Source: CAKRJP01 sp963597615 (GTDB lineage: Bacteria > Bacillota > Clostridia > Lachnospirales > Lachnospiraceae). Taken from it: DNA of 41,748 bases. The notes below the pieces were generated by a model. That model was not told the DNA's origin, ran no database searches, and saw nothing but the letters and a program-made list of their open reading frames with translations. Where the stretch lies: NCBI GenBank assembly GCA_963597615.1, contig CAVBQS010000054.1, positions 1-41,748 of the forward strand, written 5' to 3'. The first letter of the stretch is position 1. Each line of letters begins with the position of its first letter. Shown here one piece after another: positions 18,250 through 26,941 of the stretch. The position numbers and the translations under genes were made by a program.

Positions 18250-18280
18250 TTGAAGGTGACCTAAGGTCACCTTTTATACT
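18250..18280 (+). promoter_or_regulatory. MerR-type promoter with spacer palindrome, upstream of rmlA
   Basis: -35 TTGAAG (18250-18255) and -10 TATACT (18275-18280) are 19 bases apart, the overlong spacing typical of MerR-activated promoters. The spacer is filled by a perfect palindrome, AAGGTGACC-taa-GGTCACCTT (18253-18273). The MerR-methyltransferase gene ends 70 bases upstream. The same palindrome followed by TTTT could instead act as a modest terminator of that gene, and it may do both. Confidence 0.55.
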
Positions 18281-18344
18281 GTAAGAAAATAAGAGAACTA
18301 TTTGACACATATAAACAAATCAAAATCATGTAAAGGAGGTCCCT

Positions 18345-19241
18345 ATGAAAGGAATTATTCTTGCCGGAGGATCCGGAACCCGTTTGTATCCACTGACCAT
18401 GGTAACATCCAAACAGTTGCTGCCTATTTATGACAAGCCTATGATTTACTATCCAATGTCTGTGCTTATGAATGCGGGAATCCGAGAAATCCTTATTATC
18501 TCAACTCCTCAGGATACCCCGAGATTTCGGGAACTATTAGGAGATGGTCATCAGTTTGGTGTACAGTTATCCTATGCAGTACAGCCAAGCCCAGATGGAT
18601 TAGCGCAGGCTTTTGTTATTGGAGAAGAATTTATTGGTCATGACACAGTGGCTATGGTATTGGGAGACAATATTTTTGCAGGACACGGATTAAATAAGCG
18701 CTTGAAGGCTGCTGTTTCTAATGCAGAGAGCGGTGCGGGAGCTACCGTATTTGGATATTACGTTGACGACCCGGAGCGTTTTGGTATCGTTGAGTTTGAT
18801 AAAGAGGGAAAGGCAATCTCTATTGAGGAAAAGCCGGAACATCCAAAGAGCAATTACTGTGTTACAGGATTATATTTCTATGACAATGATGTAGTAAAAT
18901 TTGCAAAGGAATTGAAGCCTTCTGCAAGAGGAGAACTTGAGATTACTGACCTAAACCGTGTATACCTTGAAAAAGGCAAGCTGAATGTAGAGCTTTTAGG
19001 ACAGGGATTTACCTGGTTGGATACAGGAACCCACGAGAGTCTTGTGGATGCTACCAACTTTGTAAAAACAGTAGAGACCCATCAGCATCGTAAGATTGCA
19101 TGTTTGGAGGAAATTGGTTACCTAAACGGATGGATTTCTAAGGACGATGTAATGGAAGTTTATGAAGTCTTAAAGAAGAACCAGTATGGCCAGTATTTAA
19201 AAGACGTTTTAGATGGAAAGTATCAGGAAAACCTTTATTAA
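18345..19241 (+). CDS. rmlA: Glucose-1-phosphate thymidylyltransferase
   Basis: RmlA joins dTTP and glucose-1-phosphate to dTDP-glucose, the first step to dTDP-L-rhamnose. The 298-residue product has the nucleotidyltransferase motif LAGGSGTRLYPLT at residues 5-17, the SKQLLPIYDKPM region, and the metal-binding GDNIFAG. This is full family length. AAAGGAGGT lies 4 bases before the ATG. It opens an rmlA-B-D-C operon behind a MerR-like promoter; a TTGACA at 18302 has no good -10 partner. Confidence 0.97.
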   Translation: MKGIILAGGSGTRLYPLTMVTSKQLLPIYDKPMIYYPMSVLMNAGIREILIISTPQDTPRFRELLGDGHQFGVQLSYAVQPSPDGLAQAFVIGEEFIGHDTVAMVLGDNIFAGHGLNKRLKAAVSNAESGAGATVFGYYVDDPERFGIVEFDKEGKAISIEEKPEHPKSNYCVTGLYFYDNDVVKFAKELKPSARGELEITDLNRVYLEKGKLNVELLGQGFTWLDTGTHESLVDATNFVKTVETHQHRKIACLEEIGYLNGWISKDDVMEVYEVLKKNQYGQYLKDVLDGKYQENLY

Positions 19242-19277
19242 AAATATATAGAGTCAAAAGATAGGAGAAAATATAGC

Positions 19278-20297
19278 ATGAATATTATTGTAACCGGCGG
19301 AGCTGGATTTATTGGAAGCAACTTTGTATTTCATATGTTAAATAAATATCCGGACTATAGAATTATTTGTCTGGACTGCTTGACCTACGCAGGAAATTTA
19401 TCTACCTTAGAGCCTGTTATGGACAATCCAAACTTCCGTTTTGTTAAGGAAAGTATTACAGACAGAGAGGCTGTTTACAAACTTTTTGAAGAGGAGAAGC
19501 CAGATGTAGTGGTAAACTTTGCTGCAGAAAGTCACGTAGACCGTTCCATCGAAAATCCAGAAGTATTCCTGGATACCAACATTAAAGGAACTGCAGTTCT
19601 TATGGATGCTTGCCGCAAGTATGGAATCAAAAGATATCATCAGGTATCTACTGATGAAGTATATGGAGATTTGCCACTAGACCGTCCGGACTTGTTCTTT
19701 ACAGAGGAAACACCAATCCACACCAGCAGCCCTTACAGCTCATCTAAGGCAGGGGCAGACCTTTTGGTTCTAGCTTACCACAGAACCTATGGACTTCCTG
19801 TAACCATCAGCAGATGCTCTAATAACTATGGACCTTATCATTTCCCTGAGAAGTTGATTCCTCTTATGATTGCAAATGCATTAAATGATAAGCCCCTTCC
19901 GGTATATGGAGAGGGACTTAATGTCCGTGACTGGCTCTATGTGGAAGATCATTGTAAAGCTATTGATCTTATTATCCACAAGGGAAAAGTTGGAGAAGTA
20001 TACAACGTAGGTGGACACAACGAAAAAACTAACATTGAGATCGTTAAGATCATTTGTAAGGAACTTGGAAAGCCAGAGAGTTTGATTACTCACGTGGCAG
20101 ACCGTAAGGGACATGACATGCGTTATGCTATTGACCCAACCAAGATCCACAATGAGCTGGGATGGCTTCCGGAGACAAAGTTCGAGGATGGAATCAAGAA
20201 GACTATTAAATGGTATTTGGAGAATAAGGAGTGGTGGGAGACCATTATTTCCGGTGAGTACCAGAACTATTATGAGAAAATGTATAGCAATCGTTAA
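19278..20297 (+). CDS. rmlB: dTDP-glucose 4,6-dehydratase
   Basis: RmlB converts dTDP-glucose to dTDP-4-keto-6-deoxyglucose using bound NAD. The 339-residue short-chain dehydrogenase has the Rossmann motif GGAGFIGSN at residues 7-15, STDEVYGD, and the YSSSK catalytic tyrosine/lysine motif near 155. It lies 36 bases after rmlA and 16 bases before rmlD, in the same operon. Confidence 0.97.
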   Translation: MNIIVTGGAGFIGSNFVFHMLNKYPDYRIICLDCLTYAGNLSTLEPVMDNPNFRFVKESITDREAVYKLFEEEKPDVVVNFAAESHVDRSIENPEVFLDTNIKGTAVLMDACRKYGIKRYHQVSTDEVYGDLPLDRPDLFFTEETPIHTSSPYSSSKAGADLLVLAYHRTYGLPVTISRCSNNYGPYHFPEKLIPLMIANALNDKPLPVYGEGLNVRDWLYVEDHCKAIDLIIHKGKVGEVYNVGGHNEKTNIEIVKIICKELGKPESLITHVADRKGHDMRYAIDPTKIHNELGWLPETKFEDGIKKTIKWYLENKEWWETIISGEYQNYYEKMYSNR

Positions 20298-20313
20298 CTA
20301 GGGAGGTTTGTAC

Positions 20314-21255
20314 ATGAAAGTATTAGTAACAGGTGTAGCCGGACAGCTGGGACATGATGTTATGAATGAACTGGCAAAAAGAGGCTATGAAGGAGTAGGA
20401 ACAGACCTGGCTGAAACCTACAGCGGAGTAGCTGATGGTACAGCAGTAACAACCATGCCCTATGTTTCTATGGATATAACAGATGCAGAGGCAGTAGAGA
20501 AGAATATTAAAGACCTGGCTCCAGATGTTGTGGTTCACTGCGCAGCATGGACTGCAGTGGATTTGGCAGAGGATGAGGATAAGCAGGCAAAGGTTCGCGC
20601 CATTAATGTGGGAGGAACTGATAATATTGCAAAAGCCTGCAAAAAAATAGATGCCAAGATGGTTTACATCAGTACAGATTACGTATTTGATGGCCAGGGA
20701 GAGACTCCTTGGGATCCGGACTGCAAGGACTACAAGCCCTTAAACGTCTATGGACAGACCAAATTAGACGGAGAATTGGCAGTATCTAATACATTAGATA
20801 AATATTTTATCGTACGTATTGCATGGGTATTTGGTAAAAATGGAAATAATTTTATTAAGACCATGCTGAAAGTGGGAGAAAACCATGACAAACTTACTGT
20901 AGTAAATGACCAAATTGGAACTCCTACCTATACCTTTGATCTTGCTCGTCTTTTGGTAGACATGATTGAGACAGAAAAATATGGCTACTATCATGCTACA
21001 AATGAGGGAGGTTATATTAGCTGGTATGATTTTGCTGTAGAAATCTTCCGTCAGGCAGCAGCCCTTGGTCATGAAGCCTATGATGAAAATCACTTAACCG
21101 TAGCTCCGGTAACTACTGCGGAATATGGAGTATCAAAGGCTGCAAGACCTTTTAACAGCCGCCTGGACAAGAGTAAACTTACAGTCAATGGCTTTGAACT
21201 TCTTCCGACTTGGCAAGATGCTCTGAGGCGTTATTTAGAAGAACTTGAAGTATAA
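20314..21255 (+). CDS. rmlD: dTDP-4-dehydrorhamnose reductase
   Basis: RmlD does the last step to dTDP-L-rhamnose, reducing dTDP-4-keto-rhamnose with NAD(P)H. I start it at the ATG at 20314, 7 bases after GGGAGG (20301-20306). A TTG two codons earlier is in frame but badly placed. The 313-residue product shows the GVAGQLGHDV nucleotide site, STDYVFDG and YGQTK with the catalytic tyrosine and lysine. It is slightly longer than many RmlD proteins because of inserts in the N-terminal third. Confidence 0.95.
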   Translation: MKVLVTGVAGQLGHDVMNELAKRGYEGVGTDLAETYSGVADGTAVTTMPYVSMDITDAEAVEKNIKDLAPDVVVHCAAWTAVDLAEDEDKQAKVRAINVGGTDNIAKACKKIDAKMVYISTDYVFDGQGETPWDPDCKDYKPLNVYGQTKLDGELAVSNTLDKYFIVRIAWVFGKNGNNFIKTMLKVGENHDKLTVVNDQIGTPTYTFDLARLLVDMIETEKYGYYHATNEGGYISWYDFAVEIFRQAAALGHEAYDENHLTVAPVTTAEYGVSKAARPFNSRLDKSKLTVNGFELLPTWQDALRRYLEELEV

Positions 21256-21272
21256 GATAAGGGAGAAAAGAA

Positions 21273-21881
21273 ATGGGACAGATTAAAGTAGAAAAAAATG
21301 CAGGTGGCATTAAGGGACTCTGTGTTATTGAACCAACTGTTCATGGAGATGCCAGAGGTTATTTTATGGAAACCTACAACCAGAGGGATATGGAGGCAGA
21401 AGGACTGGATATGGTATTTGTTCAGGATAACCAGTCTAGTTCCAGCAAGGGAGTTCTTAGAGGATTGCATTTTCAAAAAGAATTTCCTCAGGGAAAATTA
21501 GTTCGTGTGGTAAAAGGTTCTGTTTTTGATGTGGCGGTTGACCTTCGAAGCGACAGCGAGACCTATGGAAAGTGGTTTGGTGTGGAATTGACAGAGGAGA
21601 ATAAAAAGCAGTTCTATATTCCAGAAGGCTTTGCTCACGGATTTTTAGTCCTTAGCGATCTGGCAGAATTCTGCTACAAGTGTACAGATTTCTATCATCC
21701 GGGAGATGAAGGAGGATTGGCATGGAATGATCCAGAGATTGGTATTGAATGGCCTACACTTACGGGAGAATATCCAGGAAGTGCTTCTGGAGAAGGATAT
21801 GCCCTGGCTGATGGAACGCCTTTGAACCTTAGCGACAAGGATCAGTTGTGGGTGGGGCTTAAAGATACTTTCCATTTCTAA
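21273..21881 (+). CDS. rmlC: dTDP-4-dehydrorhamnose 3,5-epimerase
   Basis: RmlC epimerises C3 and C5 of dTDP-4-keto-6-deoxyglucose. The 202-residue cupin has the catalytic histidine His66 in LRGLHFQ, its partner aspartate in VFDVAVDLR (about 84-92), and the C-terminal tyrosine region FCYKCTDFY. It is the last gene of the rml operon, 17 bases after rmlD, and a terminator follows. With it all four rhamnose genes are present and intact. Confidence 0.96.
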   Translation: MGQIKVEKNAGGIKGLCVIEPTVHGDARGYFMETYNQRDMEAEGLDMVFVQDNQSSSSKGVLRGLHFQKEFPQGKLVRVVKGSVFDVAVDLRSDSETYGKWFGVELTEENKKQFYIPEGFAHGFLVLSDLAEFCYKCTDFYHPGDEGGLAWNDPEIGIEWPTLTGEYPGSASGEGYALADGTPLNLSDKDQLWVGLKDTFHF

Positions 21882-21908
21882 GATTAGAGATTAAAGATAC
21901 ATATATAT

Positions 21909-21954
21909 AAAAGCTCAGCTGCAGATATCTAAGTTTCTGTAGCTGAGCTTTTTT
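21909..21954. terminator. Bidirectional terminator between rmlC and the convergent glycosyltransferase
   Basis: The stem AAAAGCTCAGCT / AGCTGAGCTTTT, extended inside by GCAG/CTGT-type pairs, has T-runs on both strands. It serves the rml operon on + and the convergent gene on -. Confidence 0.88.
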
Positions 21955-21959
21955 GTAAC

Positions 21960-22928
21960 TTATTCTTTAGATAAATAAGTTTTTGCATAAGTGAAAATAT
22001 TTTGGATTAATTCCCATTGGATTTGAATGTAATTTGGTAAATGACAAAGCTTAAAAGGAACTTTCTTTTGCTGGTTCATGGTTTTTAGACCCTCGCTAAT
22101 TCCGGCGTGATAGTCTTTAACAAGTCCTTGTTGGAGAAAGAATACATATTTAATAAGGACTCCCAAAGTGATGGGAATGGCATTAAGAAGAAGCTGCAAC
22201 AGGGGCATGTTCTTATAACAAAGATAAAGGTTGTTTCTGGAGGAAAGTTTTACCTTAAAGGCATTATATTTGGAGCCGCTGGTGCCGCTTCCTACATGAT
22301 ATACCAAAGCGGTAGGGCAGTAGGTGTTCTTGTAGCCGTAAATCCTAGCTCGGTATCCTACGTCAATATCTTCAAGATAAGCAAAGTGATTCTCATCAAA
22401 ATAGCCGATGCGGGAGAAGGCAGATCTTCGATAAATAGCAGCTCCGGCGCAGGCAGTAAAGATTTCTTCGGGCTCGGTAAAATTAGATATCAAAGAGCCG
22501 TTGCCCCTGCACACACCCCAGCCTAGGATAGTATAAAGGTCTCCGGCACTGTCAATAAGATCTGGGTGGTACATTTGAATCATCTTACTGCTGACAGAAA
22601 AAATCTTGGGAGATTTTTCGATGGCTTTTACCATCTCTTTCACGTAGTCTGGGTCTACGGTGGTGTCGTTGTTAAGAAGGATAACGTATGGGGTTCTGGA
22701 TTTTTTGATTCCTACGTTGACTGCCTTGCTGAATCCGTAATTTTCTTTTAAAGAGATCACCTCGATGTGGGGATAATTCTCTTTCATGTAATCTAAACTT
22801 CCATCTGTAGAAGCATTGTCCACTACTAATATCTTAAAGTCCTTAAAAGTTTGTTGTTTTAAGGATTCCAGGCAAGGCCCCATAAAGTGCTTTCCGTTAT
22901 AGTTGGGAATTACAATTGTAACTTTCAT
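21960..22928 (-). CDS. GT2 glycosyltransferase, rhamnosyltransferase-like
   Basis: The 322-residue protein has a GT-A fold of family 2. The N-terminal VIPNYNG and VVDNASTDGS are nucleotide-sugar binding motifs, LLNNDT near 90 supplies the metal-binding acidic residue, and YLEDIDVGYR near 185 is the acceptor-site acidic motif. A hydrophobic stretch near 255-275 could anchor it to the membrane. It resembles WbbL-type rhamnosyltransferases and lies beside the dTDP-rhamnose genes, so rhamnose transfer to a lipid-linked wall glycan is a reasonable guess. It is transcribed towards rmlC. GGAG lies about 11 bases before the start, which is long. Confidence 0.85.
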   Translation of the reverse strand: MKVTIVIPNYNGKHFMGPCLESLKQQTFKDFKILVVDNASTDGSLDYMKENYPHIEVISLKENYGFSKAVNVGIKKSRTPYVILLNNDTTVDPDYVKEMVKAIEKSPKIFSVSSKMIQMYHPDLIDSAGDLYTILGWGVCRGNGSLISNFTEPEEIFTACAGAAIYRRSAFSRIGYFDENHFAYLEDIDVGYRARIYGYKNTYCPTALVYHVGSGTSGSKYNAFKVKLSSRNNLYLCYKNMPLLQLLLNAIPITLGVLIKYVFFLQQGLVKDYHAGISEGLKTMNQQKKVPFKLCHLPNYIQIQWELIQNIFTYAKTYLSKE

Positions 22929-23064
22929 ATAAATTTATACTCCAATATAATTTGTTTTAACTATCTAACGGATTTATTATAACAAAAGATAGAAAGCTGT
23001 GCCATAAAATATAAGAAATGTTGCGGAAATGTTACTGAAATGTTAAGAAAACCAGCAGAATATC

Positions 23065-23093
23065 TTGCCTTGCAAAATCGGATGTAGTACAAT
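23065..23093 (+). promoter_or_regulatory. Promoter of the first LCP gene
   Basis: -35 TTGCCT (23065-23070) and -10 TACAAT (23088-23093) are 17 bases apart. The leader of about 95 bases holds an inverted repeat, TTGCCTG / CAGGCAA at 23106-23145, with a long loop. Confidence 0.6.
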
Positions 23094-23192
23094 GAAAATG
23101 TTTGATTGCCTGAATTTTCTGGGAATTTAAGCTGGTGGCAGGCAACATAAGAAGAAAAAAGATAGTAGAAAATAACTGATTGGAGGCTTCCA

Positions 23193-24479
23193 GTGGCTAA
23201 AAAGAAAAGACATAGATACAATAGAAGAAAAAGAAAAATCAGAAAGCTAATTATTCTTGTAGAGGTTCTGGTTTTGATTATTTTATCCATAACAGCCTAT
23301 GGGGTTCATAAATATACCTTGATGGATACCACTACCTTGGATGATTCAAAGTTAGAAATCTATCAAAGTACAGGAGATTATACCAATATTGCCCTCTTTG
23401 GCCTGGATTCTAGAGAAGGTGAGTTGGACGGCGGTGTACAGAGCGATTGTATTATGATTGCCAGCATTAATAATAAAACTTCAGAGGTAAATCTTGTTTC
23501 TGTTTACCGAGATACCCTTATGAGGCAGGATGATGGAAGCTACGAGAAGGCTAACTATGCTTACAATGTCAGTGGTGCCCAGGAAGCCATTGCCATGCTG
23601 AATCGTAATCTAGACTTAGATATTGAAAAATATGTCAGTGTCAACTTCAATGCCCTGGCAGATGTAATTGATGCCTTGGGTGGAGTAGAAATCGATCTGA
23701 CAGAGGAAGAAGTATACTGGACCAATGGATATTGTACGGAGACATCTCAGGTAGTAGGTCGAGAGACTACAACTTTAGAGGGAGCAGGAGTACATAATCT
23801 GGATGGTATTCAGGCAACTTCTTATTGCAGAATCCGTTATACTACTGGAGATGATTTTAAGAGAACTGAGCGCCAGAGAACTGTTTTGGAGCAGGTGTTT
23901 AAGAAGGCAAAGAAGGCAGATATTGCAACCTTAAATAAGATTGTAAATCAGGTATTTCCACAGGTTTCTACCAACCTGACTTTACAGAATATTTTGGGAA
24001 TGGCCACCAATGCAACAAATTATACCATTGGCGAGACAACAGGATTTCCTTTTGATGTGGAAGGCTGCGAGAATGTTTACGGACATGAGGGCTCCTATGT
24101 TGTACCAGTGGGAATGGAAGATCAAGTAAAACAGTTACACAAATTTTTATTTGCAAAGAAAGATTACGAACCGTCAGATACGGTAAAAGGCATTAATAAT
24201 GATATTATTAATCTGACTTTTATTGGTACAGACCAATATGATGACACTGCACCAGAGGATTCCACTACGGTGACGGAATATTATTCCTCAGACAGTACAA
24301 GTACTGATAGCAGCTATGACAGCAGTAACTATGGTTATGATAGTAGCTATGACAATAGTAGTTATGGTTATGATAACAGTGGAAGTAGTTACGATAGCAG
24401 CGGCTATGGTTATGATTCCGGTGCCAGTGGTTACAGCTATGATAATAGTGGCTATAATACATCAGGAACTTACTATTAG
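23193..24479 (+). CDS. LytR-CpsA-Psr (LCP) family wall glycopolymer ligase 1
   Basis: LCP enzymes move lipid-linked glycopolymers onto peptidoglycan, outside the membrane. The GTG start is set by GGAGG 6 bases upstream. The 428-residue protein has a very basic N-terminus, one membrane span near 18-40, and the LCP catalytic domain from about 62 to 300, with NIALFGLDSR, the VSVYRDT arginine motif and CRIRYTTGDDFKRTERQR. The last 80 residues are a low-complexity tail of Tyr, Ser, Gly, Asp and Asn in short YDSS/YGY units. It is nearly parallel in sequence to the LCP gene at 25509, so a duplication is likely. A glycosyltransferase follows after 14 bases. Confidence 0.93.
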   Translation: MAKKKRHRYNRRKRKIRKLIILVEVLVLIILSITAYGVHKYTLMDTTTLDDSKLEIYQSTGDYTNIALFGLDSREGELDGGVQSDCIMIASINNKTSEVNLVSVYRDTLMRQDDGSYEKANYAYNVSGAQEAIAMLNRNLDLDIEKYVSVNFNALADVIDALGGVEIDLTEEEVYWTNGYCTETSQVVGRETTTLEGAGVHNLDGIQATSYCRIRYTTGDDFKRTERQRTVLEQVFKKAKKADIATLNKIVNQVFPQVSTNLTLQNILGMATNATNYTIGETTGFPFDVEGCENVYGHEGSYVVPVGMEDQVKQLHKFLFAKKDYEPSDTVKGINNDIINLTFIGTDQYDDTAPEDSTTVTEYYSSDSTSTDSSYDSSNYGYDSSYDNSSYGYDNSGSSYDSSGYGYDSGASGYSYDNSGYNTSGTYY

Positions 24480-24493
24480 AGGATAACTTTTTT

Positions 24494-25414
24494 ATGACTG
24501 TAGATATTATTATTCCGGTATATAAACCGGATGAAAAATTGGTATATCTTGTGGATCGTCTGCAGCAGCAAGATTACGAGATTAAGACCATTCGACTGAT
24601 CAATACCAAATCAAAGGTTTCGTTGCCAGTTGTCACCATGGAACCTTATCCTGTAGAGATTACAGAGATTGAGGCGGCGGATTTTGATCATGGGGCAACG
24701 AGAAACATGGGAGCAAGGTCATCCGATGCGGATTTGCTGATCTTTATGACGCAAGATGCAGTTCCGGCAGAGCGCGATCTTATTTCTTCCTTTGTCCGGG
24801 TTTTTGAAAGTCATCAGGATTTAAATATTGCTTATGGAAGACAGCTTCCCAACAAAGATTGCAAGTTGGTGGAGCGATTCACCAGACAGTTTAACTATCC
24901 GGAGGAGGGTAAGATTAAATCCATACAAGATTTAGAAAGCATGGGAATCAAAACCTTTTTCTTCTCAGATGTCTGCGGTGCATACCGAAGAAGACCTTTC
25001 TTACAAAGAGGGGGCTTTGAAAGTCCTATAATCTTTGGAGAGGACTTGGTACATACTGCTAAATGTGTCCTGGATGGAGAGCGGGTAGCCTATGTGGCTG
25101 AGGCCAAGGTTTATCACTCCCATAATTATAATTGTCTGCAACAGTTTCATCGTAATTTTGACGGTGGCGTCGTTCAGGCTGTGTATTCAGAAATTTTCAA
25201 AGATATTCCTTCTGAGGGAGAAGGGATCAAGCTTGTAAAACAGACGGCGGCATATTTGTTTCGGATTGGAAAACCCCTACTTTTAGTAGAATTATTTTTT
25301 CAATCGGCCTTTAAGTATGCTGGCTTTTTTCTAGGTAAACGATATAAGAAGCTTCCGGGGTTTATGGTACACTGGTGCACATCAAATCCAGGCTATTTTG
25401 TTTCCAAAGTGTGA
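24494..25414 (+). CDS. GT2 glycosyltransferase between two LCP genes
   Basis: The 306-residue protein starts with DIIIPVYKPD, a GT-A nucleotide-sugar site, and continues with DFDHGATRNMG and FMTQDAVP (near residue 95), where the DxD-like acidic residue lies. FGEDL near 180 is the likely catalytic acid region. A hydrophobic C-terminal part suggests membrane contact. It sits between two LCP ligases and close to the rml operon, so it probably adds a sugar, possibly rhamnose, to the polymer that the LCP proteins attach. The sugar is not shown by the sequence. AGAGGA precedes the ATG. Confidence 0.86.
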   Translation: MTVDIIIPVYKPDEKLVYLVDRLQQQDYEIKTIRLINTKSKVSLPVVTMEPYPVEITEIEAADFDHGATRNMGARSSDADLLIFMTQDAVPAERDLISSFVRVFESHQDLNIAYGRQLPNKDCKLVERFTRQFNYPEEGKIKSIQDLESMGIKTFFFSDVCGAYRRRPFLQRGGFESPIIFGEDLVHTAKCVLDGERVAYVAEAKVYHSHNYNCLQQFHRNFDGGVVQAVYSEIFKDIPSEGEGIKLVKQTAAYLFRIGKPLLLVELFFQSAFKYAGFFLGKRYKKLPGFMVHWCTSNPGYFVSKV

Positions 25415-25508
25415 AATCGTAAGGAGATCAGCAGGTATTTGTTGTTTTTTAATGTAAAATAAGATAATATAACGGGTGGTTTGAAAATATTTAGGAAAGG
25501 ACGTACCT

Positions 25509-26927
25509 ATGGCTAGAAAGAGAAGAACTGTACACAGAGGACGCAGACCTAAGAAGGGATTTCGCTATTGGTCTTTAGGAAAAAAGATAGGAGCGATTTT
25601 TGGAGGAACCTTAATTACGGTTCTGCTACTTAGTATTGTGGTCGGGGCTGTGTATATCAGTGGAAAGATGGAACGCTTAGATACGCAGAAATTAGATACC
25701 AGTGCTCTTGAGATTAATAGTGATGTGGCAAGAAAGGAAGGCTATTTAAATGTAGCCTTGTTTGGAGTAGATAGCCGTGATGGAAATCTAAGCTCAGGAG
25801 ATTCCCGAAGCGATACCATTATGGTGGCTAGCTTAAATCAGGCTACCGGAGAGGTGAAATTAGTATCCGTCTACCGTGATACTTTGCTTCAGCAAGATGA
25901 TGGTACTTATAATAAAGCCAATGCTGCCTACTCTTTCGGCGGCCCAGAAGAGGCCATTGCCATGTTAAATAAGAACCTGGATCTGGATATTACCCATTAT
26001 ATTACAGTGGATTTTAATGCCCTTGTAGATGTAATTGATGATCTTGGTGGAGTGGAATTAGATCTTACAGAGGAAGAAGTATACTGGACCAATGGATATT
26101 GTAACGAGACGTCTAAGGTAACAGGTCACGAGATGAATCTTTTGGAGAACCCAGGTAAACAGGTGCTAAATGGTGTGCAGGCTACTTCTTATTGTAGAAT
26201 TCGATATACCACAGGAGATGACTACAAGAGAACAGAGCGTCAGAGAACTGTATTGGAACAGATTGCCACAAAGGCTCAGAAGGCAGATCTTGCTACTATT
26301 AACAAGATTATCAATGATGTGTTTGACGAGATCAGTACCAACTTTACTTTGGCAGAAATCTTAAGCTATGCCAAAGGATTTACCACATACAGTATGGGAG
26401 AAACCTCAGGATTCCCATTTGATGTTACCTCAGATACCTTAGGGGATATCGGAAGTTGTGTAATCCCTGTAGATTTGGCAGATAATGTAAAACAGTTACA
26501 TACATTTTTATATGGATCTGATTCAGAATATTCTGTTTCTTCAACAGTGCAGACCATTAGCGATGATATTAAAAATCAGACCAGTCTGACTTACGGTGAG
26601 AGCTCAGGGGAGTATTCCGATGGAAGCTCTACATCTACAGATACCAGCAATGATACTTCTGGTTCTTACAATACTTATTACGATAGCTCTTCAAGCTATA
26701 ATTCTACCGGAACCTATGATAGCACAGGGGCTGGAGAAACTAGCTATGATGCAACAGGTACTTATGATACTACCGGCGGAACTAGTGGAACCGGAACCTA
26801 TGATTCTACCGGAAACTATGATACCACGGGAGGAACTACTGGAACCTATGACACTACCGGAACTTATGATAGCACCGGAGGAGTAACAGGAGGAGATACC
26901 TCCTCTGCGGGAACCACAGCATATTAA
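25509..26927 (+). CDS. LytR-CpsA-Psr (LCP) family wall glycopolymer ligase 2
   Basis: This 472-residue paralogue of the LCP at 23193 has the same plan: a basic N-terminus, a membrane span near 30-52 and an LCP domain (about 78-330) with NVALFGVDSR, VSVYRDT and CRIRYTTGDDYKRTERQR. From about residue 362 the tail is a Thr/Gly/Ser/Tyr repeat built on TGTYDSTG-like units, ending near the C-terminus. Tails of this make-up are exposed outside the membrane, may reach through the wall or be glycosylated, and can vary in length. AGGAAAGG lies before the ATG. A weak promoter (TTGTTG at 25439, GATAAT at 25463) may drive it. The cohesin-like gene follows after 14 bases. Confidence 0.93.
   Translation: MARKRRTVHRGRRPKKGFRYWSLGKKIGAIFGGTLITVLLLSIVVGAVYISGKMERLDTQKLDTSALEINSDVARKEGYLNVALFGVDSRDGNLSSGDSRSDTIMVASLNQATGEVKLVSVYRDTLLQQDDGTYNKANAAYSFGGPEEAIAMLNKNLDLDITHYITVDFNALVDVIDDLGGVELDLTEEEVYWTNGYCNETSKVTGHEMNLLENPGKQVLNGVQATSYCRIRYTTGDDYKRTERQRTVLEQIATKAQKADLATINKIINDVFDEISTNFTLAEILSYAKGFTTYSMGETSGFPFDVTSDTLGDIGSCVIPVDLADNVKQLHTFLYGSDSEYSVSSTVQTISDDIKNQTSLTYGESSGEYSDGSSTSTDTSNDTSGSYNTYYDSSSSYNSTGTYDSTGAGETSYDATGTYDTTGGTSGTGTYDSTGNYDTTGGTTGTYDTTGTYDSTGGVTGGDTSSAGTTAY
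26694..26915 (+). repeat. In-gene repeat coding the LCP 2 tail
   Basis: Imperfect 15-24 base units of the form ACCTATGA(T/C)-(A)-ACC-GG encode repeated TGTYDSTG-like peptides. Such arrays can gain or lose units by slippage, so tail length may differ between strains. Confidence 0.7.
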
Positions 26928-26941
26928 GAGAGGAATAAAAA

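Noticed and set aside
18302..18331. TTGACA as a second rmlA promoter
   Set aside because: No hexamer close to TATAAT occurs 16-18 bases downstream, so it is not called.
22107..22526. 139-codon open frame on + opposite the glycosyltransferase
   Set aside because: It lies wholly inside the conserved GT2 gene on the other strand, has no ribosome site and no recognisable domain.
26596..26886. Low-complexity 96-codon frame inside the LCP 2 tail
   Set aside because: It is an out-of-frame reading of the repeat array; the LCP frame explains it.
26694..26915. Possible CRISPR-like or tandem array
   Set aside because: The units are in-frame coding repeats of variable length without spacers.
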